A stretch of DNA of 64,000 nucleotides from Panicum virgatum. Its lineage: Eukaryota; Streptophyta; Magnoliopsida; Poales; Poaceae. Positions 1-12,701 of this stretch are shown here, piece by piece. The stretch spans positions 23,306,637-23,370,636 of the forward strand of contig NC_053146.1 of assembly GCF_016808335.1 (NCBI RefSeq), in the 5' to 3' direction. The notes under the pieces are model-generated. The model worked only from the letters and a program-made list of their open reading frames with translations, was not told where the DNA came from and did not search any database. Both the position numbers and the translations under genes were made by a program. The first letter of the stretch is position 1. Each line of letters begins with the position of its first letter.

Positions 1-2
1 AG

Positions 3-305
3 GAGGAGTTGGAGAATAGCAGCGAAGAAGACTCTTCCTCGGACGGAGCTGATTCCTCCTCGGAAGAGGAAATCGGCTCCTCCTCCAGCAGCGACGAACC
101 GATGGGAGGAAACCCCTTCCGGTTCCTCGGGTCTTCCAAGGAGGACAGCGAAGAAGAGGGCAGCGGCGGCAGTGGCTAGAGCAGCAATGCTGAAACCGAC
201 GGCGGCAGCAGCACCTTCGACGACGCCAGCGACGATGACGACGACGACGATGACAGCGACGGCGGAGATGCGCCGACCCGAAGCCCCAAGCGCCGTAGGT
301 ACTAG
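3..305 (+). pseudogene. Acidic Ser-rich antisense ORF of element B, C-terminal part
   Basis: This is the end of an ORF running from before the window, on the strand opposite to B's gag-pol. It is rich in Ser, Glu and Asp (runs such as EEIGSSSSSDEP), then has an Asp run and a basic end (SPKRRRY) before TAG at 303-305. A TAG at 177-179 interrupts the frame. The counterpart in A at 17,106-17,690 starts with MAISSSS and has the same order: Ser-rich, acidic, basic tail. The function is unknown. Low complexity and high charge suggest an intrinsically disordered, possibly nuclear protein, but that is inference. Confidence 0.6.
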
Positions 306-700
306 GTACCTACGAGCGGTAGATGTAGGTAGTAGTGTAGGATCAGTATTGTAAAGCCGAAGGATTCGTCCTTTATCAAATCGGCTTCTTGTTTGTAAAA
401 AAATCCAACCTTTAATGAAGTCTCTTTTCATCTTATTTGTTTGGATTATTCCCAAAAAAGCCGATGGCACCACATCAGGCTTTACTAATGTCCAAGAGCC
501 GACGGAATTCAAAATTGGAAGCAACCCGCATAAGAACAGAACACTACTTCCATTCTGAATCTGACTCGTAATAAACACTCCAAATCCGAGCGTAATTCGA
601 GAACCCCGCCCCATAAATTCGAGCAAAAACTCGCAAAATCATCCAGAATTCGGATCAGAACCCGCAAAACAACCAAACCATAAGTCAGCAGATCTGAACC
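306..700 (+). other. Spacer/leader between the two antisense ORFs of B
   Basis: Non-coding. It contains the tail of the acidic ORF transcript and the leader of the plant-mobile-domain gene starting at 701. The AGCCGAT/ATCGGCT motif recurs here (near 380 and 460). No convincing TATA box was seen. Confidence 0.45.
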
Positions 701-3662
701 ATGGCGAATTCTGCAGCTCAGACGACGAATTCTGCAACCAATGATGCGGCAATATGCGGCCTAAAGGTCATATTCAGCCTGCCCTTTTGACTTTCTTCAG
801 CTTGTTGAGCCTCCAACAAATTAAACTCTGAAATATGACACCACATGTAAATTTCTGAATCTCTGAACTTTAGGTGTCAGACATCCTTCTACCGCATCCT
901 TACAATCCCAAATCCTTTTGTCTTGGCCCACGAACTTATGAAAATCCCACAAATTTAATTTCTTGTGAAGCAAATAGGATCCCTTTTGTAAGTCAAAACA
1001 TTGATTTGAATCTCTGGGCCGACTGTTTAAGAGCCTGGCCTAATCCTCCTGAGAGCTGGACTACATGGTATAGCAGAGTAGCAAAAACTTATATGCCCTT
1101 GTAGCAGGAATTGAATATAGCCGATGCACTTAGCTTATCATTATCACCCCTTGACAAAGATGAGAACCTTCTGAAAACCATCGGCTATTTTTGGTCTGAT
1201 GCTCTGAACTATTTCCTCTTTGGCCACGGTCCCATGACCCCTACTCTGCTAGATGTCACCATGATCACTAGCCTAGACATTAGATCCCCCAATCCTGCTG
1301 CCCACAAAATGGCAGAAGTCCCCTTTAAACTTTCATCCAAGGCAAACTGCACAAACTGGGGCACTTATATGAACCAGCACATGAAAACAAAAGGTCCAGT
1401 GACTGAAAAGGAACACACAACCTTTTTAAATCTTTGGTTAGAACATTTCATCTTCTGTGGTCCTTCCTTAGCTCCAACTAAGAATTACCTTCCTTTGGCC
1501 TACCACCTGGCCCATGGTAACCGCACCGGCCTAGGCAAACTTTTCCTTGGAGAAACATACAGATGTCTCCACCTGATGACAACCAACTTGCTTAACCAAA
1601 AGAAACTCAAAACTGGAGGCCCTTGGTGGTTTATTCAGTTATGGGCACAACTTTACTTTCAGCATCAAATCCCAAACTTTCAAAGCCTATCCAAGAACTC
1701 CTTCCCCGACAAAAACGGCAAGCCAATTAGATGCACTAGCTATGGTCAAGCCCTATTCAGCCTCCCTGGCAGCAAACTGAATCCAACAGATGCATCAAAC
1801 TGGTTTAGAGTTTTTTACAAAGGACTAGACAATCCACTCTATTTTCCATTCACTGAATCTGAATCCTTTGAGAACCCAACTGCCATTAGGCTGGATAGTT
1901 TTGCCACCCTGATGATTCGACCTGGTTTCCTCCCAGTTGGCATGAGTACTTCCAATAGAATTATCAAACCAGGCTATGAAACCTATCAACCAGTCATAGC
2001 AGCTCGGCAATTTGGCTTAGGACAAGTCCCTCCCCACTTCCATATTCACCACTTGGTGGAGAGTAGAGCCGATCTGCCTGATGATCTCACCAGTTCAAGA
2101 TGCTACAGCATGTTTGACAACCTCCACATTCCAATACCAATCGATCTGTCCTTCACCCCCTCATCAATCGACTTCTGCACATGGTGGGGAATGTGGAAAA
2201 CTCATGTTTTCAGAAAAGCTTTAGGTCCTCGACTGCAGCAAATTGATCCTGAATATGTAATCCCCGAGGAAGAGGTACTGAATCTGTGCACTTATCCTTT
2301 CTGAGTCCTCTATTCCTTTACTTGACTAATCCTGCTCACCCTGCTTACAACAACAAGATGATCCAGAACCCGTGACCAGTAACGAGGAACCATTCCACTT
2401 TCTTCCAACTACTCCTGATGTCCTCTTTTGCAAGGGATCACCATCAATGAAGAAAGTAATAATGGCTGCTCAGCCAGACTTACTCCAGTCGGCTTCTAAA
2501 CGAAGACAAACCTCTGCAAGTGTTGCCCCCCGAGTCCCAACTAAGAAAAGGAAGATGATCACGAAGCGAGTCATCAAGAAATCAGCACAAGCTTGCCCGA
2601 GTCCATCAGAGTCTAACACCAACAAGGTAACTCATCTTTCTAAAACCTCTTCTTTATTGCATATATATGTATTCTAATTGACTGTAATTCTATTTCCAGG
2701 ACGCAGCTGAAGACATCCTTAATACTAGCAGCCCAGTACAACACGAAGTCATCGTTCATGAAGCTAACACTGGAGCAACTGAAACTTCCAATGTTCTGAC
2801 GGAAGTGCATGACGAACAGGCTGACACAATCGAAGCCCCTGTTGTCACCTCCAAACCAACTGGATCGGCCGCACTTGAACCGATCATCACTTCTTGTTCA
2901 GAACAGGTAACTTTATGAGCCGATTTAAATCAGCTGATCACTCCATTAATGCACTTCGCTCCCAACTAATCTTCATCATATCGGCAGGGCTTCAATATTT
3001 CAGACCTGCTCTCCTTTGACCCAGCATCAATGGGTCTGAATGCACCGGATGCAGAAATGCAATCACCACAGCAGCCGATTACAATTACAAATCAGCTTCA
3101 GAATATCAAGCGTCTGCTCTCTGCTTCAATTACTGCTCTAGTTGGTGATTCCAGCGAAATAAAGAACATCTTCGAGCAAATAGAATCCCAACTCCCGGAG
3201 CCGCTGCAAATCAAGCTTTGGCCAGCCAGCAATCTTCCATTCTTCCGGGTAGAAGTGAATAGAGCACAACAAAGAATAGAAGCACGTCGTTCTCAAGTCT
3301 CTCTGAAAACTGACATTGCTCAAAAGTGCAAGGCCCTCAACCAGAAGAAGGCAACTCCAGATATCAAAGCTGACCTATCTGCCAACATGAACCGACTCGG
3401 TCTCCTGAAGAAAGAATTGGCAGAACTCGAAGAAAAGGTCCGCACCACCAAGAAACTCATCCAGGCCGAGGAAGCTTCTATTGCAAACTCCAAACAAGAA
3501 ACTCAAGAAATAGCCGAGCAGATACAAACAGAGTTTGCAGAGATAAGCACCTTGAGTCGGCAGATAGTCACAGGTGATGACAAGGATGACGAAGCAATCA
3601 TCGCACGAGCAGACGCCGTCCGCACAGAAGCCATCCATGCCATAGAAGAATTCCTGAACTGA
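701..3662 (+). pseudogene. Plant mobile domain (PMD) plus coiled-coil antisense gene of element B
   Basis: The gene lies opposite to B's gag-pol, between integrase and the missing 3' LTR. I infer five exons from GT/AG sites and comparison with A: 701-766, 874-2274, about 2351-2626, 2700-2906 and 2988-3662. Exon 2 encodes a protein resembling the aminotransferase-like plant mobile domain (PF10536-type) that transposons often carry. Conserved blocks include NLWADCLRAWPNPPESW and LWLEHFIFCGPSLAP. Exon 3 holds a basic KKRKMITKR stretch. Exon 5 encodes about 210 residues with a heptad-rich, Glu/Lys-rich coiled coil. Breaks: TAG at 1102-1104 where A has Trp, an in-frame loss of about 10 residues near 1,905, and an altered acceptor before exon 3 (AC where A has AG). 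Dead in this copy. Confidence 0.78.
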
Positions 3663-3795
3663 TAGATAGGCTCAAGAAACATTTAGTATTGCCTGTTAAC
3701 CTGAAACTTGTAACTGTTTAAAACATCTTAAGTCGATGGTCACACATCGGCTGTCTCATTTCTCATATATTATCTCTTTTCTTCTTTTTTTTACT

Positions 3796-3860
3796 GGCCA
3801 ACTCAACGTGTTGGCCTTTTCTTTTCTTTTTGTTTTACTGGCCAACTCAACGTGTTGGCC
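3796..3860. repeat. Two copies of a perfect hairpin repeat between convergent ORFs (B)
   Basis: Copies at 3796-3816 and 3840-3860. Each has inverted arms GGCCAAC/GTTGGCC around a 7-nt centre, so it can form a 7-bp stem. They lie downstream of both the coiled-coil exon (plus) and the integrase stop (minus). Element A has the same repeats at the matching place. Confidence 0.8.
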
Positions 3861-3897
3861 TCTCATGATTCAGCCAGATGGATTTCATCGGCTTTTG

Positions 3898-5666
3898 TCA
3901 TTCGCCCTCCCACATGCTCAGGAAATAATTCTTGAGGTGTTGGCCATTGACAGCCACAGAAAACTTGACACCATCCAACTCCTCAAGCATGTAAGCATTT
4001 CCAGGCAAAACCTGATCAACCTTGTATGGTTCGTGCCAAGTTGGAGACCACTTGCCATATTTTCTATCTTTGGTTCCCAATAGTAACACTACCTCCCAAA
4101 CTAGATCTCCAACTTGGAATTCTTTCGGCCTGACCTTTTTGTTGTATGCACAAGTAACTTTAGCCTTGTTTTCCATAATTTTCTCAAGTGACCAAAGTCT
4201 CAGCTCTGTAAGATCTTCCACGTTGTCACTCATCAAGGCCGCATATTCTTCAGTCGTCAGATCATTCTGGAACTCAACACGCCTTGATCCAGCCATGATC
4301 TCCCATGGTAACACAGCGTCTTGACCGTAAACTAAATGGTACGGTGACGTCTTGATGGATCCATGACATGAAATACGATATGCCCACAAAGCTTCTGACA
4401 ACACCTCATGCCAGCGCCTAGGATATTCATCGATCTTCCTTTTGATCAGCTTGATAAGGCTCTGGTTGGATGCTTTAGCCTGTCCATTAGCCTAGGCATA
4501 ATATGGAGACGATCTGATCAGCTTAATCCTCATATCATCAGCGAATTTCCTGAATTCCTCCGATATAAAGACCGATCCTCCATCAGTCGTAATGGTTTGA
4601 GGAATCTCGAACCTATGAATAATGTGCTCTTTGACGAAACTGATCACATCTCTTGATGCCACCGACCTCATGGGTACCGCCTCTACCCATTTTGTGAAAT
4701 AATCTGTAACAGCTAACACCCATTGGTGGCCCTTGCTAGATGGTGGGTTAATCTGGACGATCATATCCATGGCCCAACCTCTAAACGGCCATGGCTTAAT
4801 AATAGGATTCATTACTGATGCCGGTACCATCTGAATCTTGCCGAATTTCTGACATGCTTGACATCCCTTGTAATATTTGAAGCAATCTTCAAGCATGGTA
4901 GGCCAGTAATATCCCGATCGCCTAATCAGCCATTTCATCTTGTGAGCCGATTGATGAGTACCGCAGGCTCCTTCATGAATCTCATGCAAGAGCCGATTCG
5001 ACTCTGCAGGTCCCAGACATTTAAGCAGCAGTCCTTCCAAAGTCCTGTAGAACATGTCGTCCCCAATCAGAACATACTTCATAGCTTTGAGTCTTATCCT
5101 TCTGGGTGCTCCCCGTAGCCGAATCCTTCAAATAATTGAAGATATCGGCTCTCCAGTCTCCAGGTTCTAGAAACTGAACTTCCACATCGACCCCATCGGC
5201 TATTTCCTTGTAATCGGAAGCCATCTGTGCCAAATCATTGGCTTTATTGTTCAGAGTTCTACGTATCCAGTGGAAATTAATGTACCTAAATTAATTAATT
5301 CCCACGCCGCATTCATCGTCGCATGCTGATCCGTCAAAAAACATGGCCCAGGCATGTATAAACAGTGCAGCTATATCGGTGCTGACCCTATCTGCCACGA
5401 GATCCGCCAGTACCTGTCCTTTGACTGCCTTCGCAGGCTGTTATCGGATATTAAACTCTGACAATGCAAACATCCACTTTCCGAGCCGGCCTTTCAGAAC
5501 TGGAGCCGACAGCATATACTTTATGACATCCGATTTGCAGATGACAATCGTTTCCGCTGAGAGCAAAATATGACGAAGCTTTGTGCATGTAAAGAATAAA
5601 TAGAGGCAAAGCTTCTCGATCTCAAGGTACCTGGTCTCAGTGTCTAACATGCGCCTGCTGAGGTAG
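3898..5666 (-). pseudogene. Element B pol, 3' half: RNase H remnant and integrase
   Basis: On the minus strand from 5,666: end of the RT-linked RNase H (YLSRRMLD..., 5,666-5,441), the start of the archaeal-type RNase H (FFDGSACDD near 5,340) and a junction at about 5,290 where about 230 bp found in A are missing. That removes the second and third acidic catalytic residues of that domain. Integrase follows: HHCC zinc region and first Asp (5,082-4,492), the TTDGG motif, then the C-terminal part with GPY-like WHEPYKV and end SMWEGE (4,404-3,898). Frame breaks separate the blocks, including an in-frame TAG just below 4,492. Ty3/gypsy integrase inserts cDNA into the nucleus; this copy cannot be active. 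Confidence 0.88.
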
Positions 5667-6877
5667 TGTTATCGCCATAAATTAACAGGGTTAATTTATG
5701 GGCCGAAATCAAGATGGGCTTAAAGCAAAAGATGAGGAAGGCTTGTAAATCGGCTCCTGCGTGAGCGTCTGGGCCACATTGGCCGTGTATCCTTAGATTT
5801 AGTTTAAGATTAGAGATAGAGTCCAATCGGGACAAGATTAGTTTAGATTGTTTTCCAAGTCTCCGGACTATAAATATGTACCCTTTGTTATTCATGGGAG
5901 AGCGTCATCACGACTCACAAACAACAACTCTCGGCGCATCGCCACCACTAATCTTAGGGTTTCATCCAAGTAAGTGCCATGCTGCCCTGATCGCTTCTTG
6001 CGATCAGGGCAGTATTGTTCTTGCTTTTACCTTGGTATTACTCGTACTGAAGCATTTTTGATGGCGAGTAGTACTAGTTATCTTGATGTTCGTAGCATGG
6101 CTTTTAGTAGATCCATTGTGCTTTGTTGCTTATCATCTACGAATATCATGTTGTCTCTGTTCGATCATGTTTCAATCTCTTACTAGTTCTTATCGCATAG
6201 AATTAGTTGCACAGGGATAACACCCTGCTTCTTTCATGTTTAGTAGATCCGATCTGTTATGGTTTACTCTTATCTTAAGAGTTGGCATAATATCTGCTAG
6301 GTTAGGCCTTGCAAACGGATTGGATGATCCGGTGGCGTAGTAGATGCTTTATCTTAGCCTTGATAGGGATTGTTCCGGGAATTGGCTCTTGCTAGTTCTT
6401 AGGCCTCTGTTTTAGGTTGTGGTTTAGTTGTCTGTTACGTTCGCTAGGCCTAGTCACGTGTAAGATGTTCCGATCTAGCAGTGAAGCTGTTACCATCGTG
6501 GGTTAGATCAATTAGATTTGACTAAAGCAGTTTTATAGTAATTTGCTCTATTTATCATATCCGGATAGAACCAGATCTTGTCTGACATCGGGACTCGATC
6601 GGCTCTTCAAAGCCGATGCAAAAGTCATCCCGGGGAGCCGACCACGGCTCGGACTTATGTTTACACATGTCTTTGTATGCAGAAAACTGTTCGGAGCACG
6701 TCTGCACCCTCCTGATCGGGTATAGGTCAGGTGGCACGCCTGGTTTTGACACCTCCTCCGGGCGCGTGACGGAAATTGCGGGCCGTCGACGAGGGAGCAG
6801 TGCCTCTAGCGCTCTAGCAACCTCCCGGCTCTTCGTGTTGCCCGTCGTTGCTCGCCGGTGGGTTTCGGTCGACAACA
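5667..6877 (+). repeat. 5' LTR of element A
   Basis: The 1,211-bp LTR starts TGTTATCGCC and ends CGACAACA, so the ends form short inverted repeats TGTT/AACA. A near-identical copy is at 17,949 to about 19,148 and a diverged inverted copy (B) at 23,750-24,972. A TATA box is at 5869-5876. Short ORFs in it are not conserved and are not called as genes. Confidence 0.93.
5869..5876 (+). promoter_or_regulatory. LTR TATA box (TATAAATA), element A 5' LTR
   Basis: TATAAATA lies about 200 bp into the LTR, the expected U3 position for the genomic transcript. It is preserved in the A 3' LTR (18,153-18,160) and the B LTR (24,761-24,768, minus). Confidence 0.7.
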
Positions 6878-6882
6878 CATTC

Positions 6883-6900
6883 TGGCACGCCTGGTGGGAC
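6883..6900 (+). other. Primer binding site, element A
   Basis: TGGCACGCCTGGTGGGAC begins five bases after the LTR end with the TGG expected to pair with a tRNA 3' CCA. Elements B (23,727-23,744, minus) and F (about 25,945-25,962, minus) have close variants. I cannot name the tRNA without a search. Confidence 0.65.
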
Positions 6901-6923
6901 ACTCGGCAACAACATCCATCGCC

Positions 6924-9339
6924 ATGATGACCGGAGCTCAAGATCAAGAACCCGCTTCCAAGCCCGTCACATATGAAGAGCTTCCTCCTGAACACAAGAA
7001 GAAGTATGACGAGATCAAAGCTCTGCTGGAAGCCGATCTCATCGGCTCTTTTGAGAGGACTCGCAACCATGGCATCAAATGGAAGGGGTTCTCACCAGAA
7101 TGCGCTCTGGACAATGTGGATCTGTCTGTACCATCTGAAGAACGCACCAGAGCCCTACGTCAGGAGATGAACTTCATGGTCGCCCATGCGCTTCATCGGC
7201 ACTCTCAGAGCCTGATGAACGAGCTTGAGCGCATGGCGCACCGCGTCATCCAGGAGATAATCAAGAACCAGTACTCTCCGTCGGGGCCAACCCTGGGGAG
7301 TCACACAGAGGGAGCTACACTGCATTCTAGGCCGCAACTGCCATTCTCATTTGCAGCTCCCAGACCGCAGAGCTCGCCGATCTACGTCGTCCACAAGATC
7401 GGCGGTGATCTTGGAGAAGGCCAATTCCTCACCGAGCCACCCAAGGAGATCCCGCACGGCTACACGTGCGCCTACATCCCAGACAGCGTCAGTCCAGCAC
7501 GCTCGGTGTAGATGGTGAACCCAGGAGCTTCTGGAGCAGACGCAGAGAAACAAGCATGGCTGGCAAAGTACGCTATTGGGCCGAGTGCTGAGCCATCGGC
7601 CCCAGGAGTTCTTAGTGTGGAGCAAGTCAGTGCAATACTCAGAGACCAGTTCGGCATCCTGCCCAAGAGAAAAACGATCGGCTATACCAAGCCGTATCCA
7701 AGCGACTATGACTTGATCCCACTGCCACCCAAGTACCGGCTTCCTGAGTTCACCAAGTTCAACGGATCAGAGGGAGCCAGCTCCATCGAGCATGTGAGCC
7801 GATACTTAACGCAGCTTGGGATGATCTCAGTGACGGATCCATTGAGGGTCCGGTTCTTCGGCCAATCCCTTATAGGCCCAGCCTTTGGATGGTACGCGTC
7901 GCTAGCTCCAGATTCGATTCGGACATGGAGGCAGCTTGAAGATCAATTCCATACCCAGTACCACTCGGAAGCTGCAGAAGCCGGACTCGCCGACCTCGCT
8001 CAAGTCAGGCAGAAGCGAGGAGAGACCGTGTCAGAGTACATACAGCGCTTCAGGGAGGTCAAGAACCGATGCTACTCGTCACGCATCACAGAGAAAGAGG
8101 CAGTCGATCTGGCTGTCCTGGGACTTGTTAAGCCGATCAAGGATGCGGCTTTCCAGTTGGAGTTCACATCTCTGGCTCACCTTGTGCAAAAGCTTACCGC
8201 ATATGAGCATTATCATCCCGAGCTGTACCAGGACAAGTTCAAGCGCCATGTAAACATGGCACAAGCTCAAGAATCTAACGACTCGGGTGAAGAGCAAGAA
8301 GTGGCCGTGGCAGAGTGGACTCGGGGGCAAATCCTGTCCCATGGAAGTGGATCAAGTAGCAGGGGCTTGTGAAGGGCTTCGACTTCGACATAACCAAAAC
8401 AGAGCAGATATTCGACCTGCTCCTCAAAGAAAAACAGCTGAAGCTCCCAGAAAATCACAAGCTGCCGACGGCACAAGAGTTGCAGGGAAGGCTATACTGC
8501 AAGTGGCACAACTCGTTTACTCATGCCACTGGCGAATGCAAGCAGTTGCGTCACCAGATCCAATCGGCCATCGAGCAGGGCCGATTAATCCTGGCTCAGC
8601 ACACTATGAAGGTGGACACGAAGCCCTTCCCACAAGCTAACGTGGTGGAACTGTCAGACTTTAGGTCCAAGGGCCAGGACTTGGCATTCCACATCAACAT
8701 GGTGGGGCCTATGCGCCGCCATGACAAGCAGAGGAGAGAGGCCGCTTCTGGCAAGCGGCCGCAGAAGGAACACGAGTTGGAACAGCAGCATGTGACCGAA
8801 GAGCAAGTGCGTCACATCAGCAATCAGCTTCCAGCTTCTAATCGGCTTCTGGAGAAATACCAGTATCAGTACAACCTGCGTCGCCGACGCGAATCGGAAG
8901 AAGACGAGTATGAGCACCGCACGGGAAGGACGTTGGGAAGGCGCCAGGCTGTACGAGACCACTGGCACTGCCTGTTCTTCAGGTACTGTTGGAACTCCGG
9001 CATGAGCCGATTACCTACTATAGATGATTGCTTGGAGTGCAGGCCGCGAGGGCACCAACAGGACAAGACATCGGTGTTCCGGCGTTTGGGGCCCAGGACA
9101 CGTCAGGACAATCATGTGAGGCGACCATCCAGAGGAGATTCTGAGCCAGAGGAAGAAGACAGATACCATCGCCCACAGTGGTGTCCTGACGGGCTCAATC
9201 GGTCGCAGAAGCGCAGGATACAGTGCTTGCACAACCTCGAAGACGTAGAAGCAAAGTACCTTGACGTGCTGAGGAAGGAGCGTCTGGATCTCACGGAGCA
9301 AGTCAGACGACCACAGAGGAAAGAGAGGCGCCCCCGAGG
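6924..9339 (+). pseudogene. Element A gag, broken
   Basis: Starts ATGATGACCGG just after the PBS. The N-terminal part (6,924-7,508) ends at an in-frame TAG at 7509-7511, where B has CAG. The same frame resumes at 7,512 with the capsid-like gag core (LPEFTKFNGSEGASSIEHVSRYL, FFGQSLIGPAFGWYASL, RQKRGETVSEYIQRFREV), typical of Ty3/gypsy retrotrans_gag. A one-base loss near 8,330 shifts frame and a TAG follows near 8,359 (CAG in B). The rest (8,369 to about 9,335) has two Cys/His clusters, CKWHNSFTHATGEC and HWHCLFFRYCWNSG...CLEC, resembling nucleic-acid-binding knuckles of this lineage. A shift near 9,335 separates it from protease. Gag would form the particle and bind RNA in the cytoplasm. Confidence 0.88.
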
Positions 9340-10032
9340 ATGGAGTGGCGCCCCAAGCAGACAAAAGCCGATGAGAAGCCATCGGCTAACGTGAACATGG
9401 TGTTCGTGCTCCCGTCGGAGTTTCGAGCACCCCGACCGGAGGAATTGGCCATCGCGCAGCTGGATCTTGGCCCACGGCCAATCATTTTCGAGAAGCCCAA
9501 GGAGAAGAGCTACAAGCACCTCAAGGGCTTCATTGACGGCAAACCTATGAACAGGATGTTGGTCGACATTGGTGCTGCAGTTAACCTGATGCCATATTCT
9601 GTGCTGTGCCGATTGGGTCGTTCTTCTGTCGACTTGATCAAGACCAATATGATGCTCAACGACTTTAATGGACAGCCATCGGAGGCGATGGGGGTTCTTA
9701 ATGTGGAACTGATAGTGGGCCGCAAGACTGTACCGACATCGTTCTTCATCGTTAACAGCAAGAGCACATACACGGTGCTGCTTGGAAGAGACTGGATTCA
9801 TGCCAACTGTTGTATTCCTTCCACAATGCACCAGTACCTCGTCCAATGGGATCGAGATGAAGTAGAAGTGGTACCTGCAGATGATTCCAGCGAGGTCTCG
9901 GTCGCAGATATGAACGCCTGGGATACGGAAGGACAAGAGCCGATTTCCGGGATCGCCCTGGAAGACTGTGATCGGATTGAGGCGACAAAAAACGGACTGA
10001 GGCTGGTCTTATCCACTGGCCTCACAGAATAG
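9340..10032 (+). pseudogene. Element A aspartic protease
   Basis: A 230-codon open stretch. The active-site loop is MLVDIGAAVNLMPYSVL: catalytic Asp at residue 76, but Ile where the family has Thr/Ser (B reads DTS here). A second conserved block, VLLGRDWIHANCC, matches the 'hGxDWh' element of retroviral-type proteases. It would dimerise and cut the Gag-Pol precursor. It follows gag after a frameshift and stops at TAG 10,030-10,032 where B has CAG, so even this domain is altered. Confidence 0.83.
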
Positions 10033-10127
10033 ATGCACTCTGGCTGGCTACGGGGTGTAAGGAAAATAGAGAGGCCGATCCCGGCGATCGGCCCCGAAAA
10101 ATAGAAAAATTCTATTTTTGGTCGAAA

Positions 10128-12701
10128 TTGTTACATCATATACGCATGAAGGCCTCCTGTAGCAGTTGGCTATCTATTGACTATTGGGCTCTGAGAAATA
10201 ATAGAAGTATAGAAGCGGCCAGCCCGTGCGGTTGGCCAAATAATTTTTCTCGTCATCTCCCTGTGTTTGCTGCTGACATTGTGGATAGTGAGGACTCGCT
10301 CGCATTCGCGGTCGATTTTTTAGATGACAGCAAACTCGGATATGGATTCACATCAGCTGATGATTTGGAAGAGGTTGACATCGGTCCTGGGGATAAGCCA
10401 CGACCGACATTTATCAGCAGTAAGTTGGATCCGGCTTTGCGAGAGGAGATGATCACACTGCTAAAAGAATACCGGGATTGCTTTGCATGGGACTACTCGG
10501 AGATGCCTGGATTGGATAGAAGCATAGTCGAGCATCGGCTCCCGCTCAAGACAGGGTTTCGGCCGTTTCAGCAACGAGCACGCCAGATGAAGGCCGAAGT
10601 CCTAGAAGAAGTTAAGAAAGAGGTGGAGAAGATGCTGGATGCTGGGTTCATCAGGCCGTGCCGGTATGCAGAATGGATCTCTAGCGTGGTGCCGGTACAA
10701 AAGAAAGATGGCCGATGGCGTGTCTTCGTTGATTTTAGAGATCTCAACAGGGCAACTCCAAAGGATGAATATCCAATGCCTGTTGCAGAGACGTTGATCA
10801 ACGCCGCTGCTGGCCACAAAATGATGAGTTTCATGGATGGCAACGCCGGTTACAACCAGATCTTCATGGCCCCAGAGGACGTGAACAAGACTGCGTTCAG
10901 AGTACCAGGTGCAGTTGGCCTGTTCGAGTACTTGGTTATGACTTTCGGACTGAAAAATGCCGGTGCAACGTACCAACTTGCTATGAATTACATTTTTCAT
11001 GATCTCATCGGCAAGCTGGTAGAGATTTATATTGATGACGTTGTGGTCAAGTCCAAGTCAGTTGCGGGGCATTTAGAAGATCTGCGTCAAGTTTTGGAGC
11101 GGACTCGAAGGTTTGGGCTCAAAATGAACCCAAAGAAGTGTGCCTTCGGTGTATCGGCCGGTCAATTTCTGGGATTCCTAGTCCATGAAAGGGGAATCAA
11201 GATCGGCCTAAAAAGTCAAGAAGCTGTGAAGATGATGAAGCCACCTACTACAAAGAAGGAGTTACAGAAACTCATCGGTAAAATTAACTTTGTCAGACGG
11301 TTTATCTCTAATCTGTCTGGGCGCATTGAGTCGTTTATGGATTTAGTAAAGATCAAATCCGATGATGAGTTCCGCTGGGGGGCAGAACAACAGCAAGCTT
11401 TCGATGAAATCAAAGAATATTTGTCAAAGCCTCCAGTATTGGTTCCTCCTCAGCAAGATAGGCCGTTCTATGTGTACCTATCCGTTGGTGACACTTCCAT
11501 TGCTTCGGTGCTAGTCCAGAAGCATGATGGCCAAGAGAGGGTGGTTTTCTACCTCAGCAGACGCATGTTAGACGCTGAGACCAGGTATCCTGAAATCGAG
11601 AAGCTTCGTCTTTGCTTATACTTTACATGTACAAAGCTTCGCCATATTTTGCTCTCGGCGGAAACAATTGTCATATGCAAATCAGATGTCATAAAATATA
11701 TGATGTCGGCCCCTGTCCTTAAAGGCCGGCTCGGAAAATGGATGTTTGCATTGTCAGAGTTCGATATCCGATACCAGACTGCAAAAGCAGTCAAGGGACA
11801 AGCACTGGCGGATCTTGTTGCGGACAGGATCAGCACTGATATTGCTGCGTTGTTTATTCGTGCTTGGGCTATGTTCTTTGACGGATCGGCTTGTGATGAT
11901 GGGTGCGGCGTGGGAATTCTGCTGGTGTCACCTCGAGGGGCGACTTATTCCTTCTCCATCAGAATGACTGCCCCGTGCACCAATAATCTGGTGGAGTATG
12001 AAGCCGTTCGCAAAGGGATGGAATTGCTTCTCGAAGCCGGTGCAGAAGCAGTGGAAATTTTTGGAGATTCGAAGCTGGTGATTTCTCAGCTCACGGAGGA
12101 ATATAGGTGTGAGAGCGAGGCTCTTTTCCCGATATGGATGCAATGCCGTGAGTTGATGTCACGATTCAGGTACATCAATTTCCACTGGATACGCAGGACT
12201 CTGAACAATGAAGCCAATGATTTAGCACAGATGGCTTCTGGCTACAAGGAGACAGCCGATGGAGTCGAGGTGGAGGTCCAGTTTCTAGAACCCGGAGACT
12301 GGAGAGCCGATATCTTCAATTACTTGAAGGATTCGGCTCGGGGGGCACCCAGAAGGATAAGACTCAAGGCCATGAAGTATGTTTTGATAGGGGACGATAT
12401 GTTCTACAGGACCTTGGAAGGATTATTACTTAAATGTCTGGGACCGTCAGAGTCAAATCGGCTATTGCATGAGGTTCATAAAGGAGCGTGCGGTACGCAC
12501 CAATCGGCTCATAAGATGAAATGGCTGATTAGGCGATCGGGTTATTACTGGCCCACTATGCTTGAAGATTGTTTCAAATATTACAAGGGATGTCAAGCAT
12601 GTCAGAGGTTTGGCAAAATTCAGATAGTGCCAGCATCAGTGATGAATCCTATCATTAAACCCTGGCCATTCAGAGGATGGGGCATGGACATGATTGGATA
12701 G
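10128..12701 (+). pseudogene. Element A pol: RT, RNase H, archaeal-type RNase H and start of integrase
   Basis: The open frame is 857 codons. RT spans about residues 140-400, with FVDFRDLN at 200-207 and the catalytic YIDD at 301-304. The RT-linked RNase H spans about 425-570. A second RNase H of the archaeal type has Asp585 (FFDGSA), Glu623 (VEYEA), Asp647 (FGDSKL) and Asp698 (NNEANDL), so its acidic set is complete. Integrase begins with a His/Cys zinc region (His781-His791, Cys822/Cys825). The dual RNase H is the mark of the Tat lineage. TAG at 12,699-12,701 cuts integrase right after its first catalytic-region Asp (GWGMDM). B has CAG there. The first ~60 residues are a weakly conserved linker and the true start is uncertain. 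Confidence 0.9.

Noticed and set aside
5876..7147. Small open stretches within and just after the LTR of A
   Set aside because: The LTR stretches occur because both LTRs share the sequence; no conservation in the diverged B LTR and no protein features. Those after the PBS are shadows of gag.
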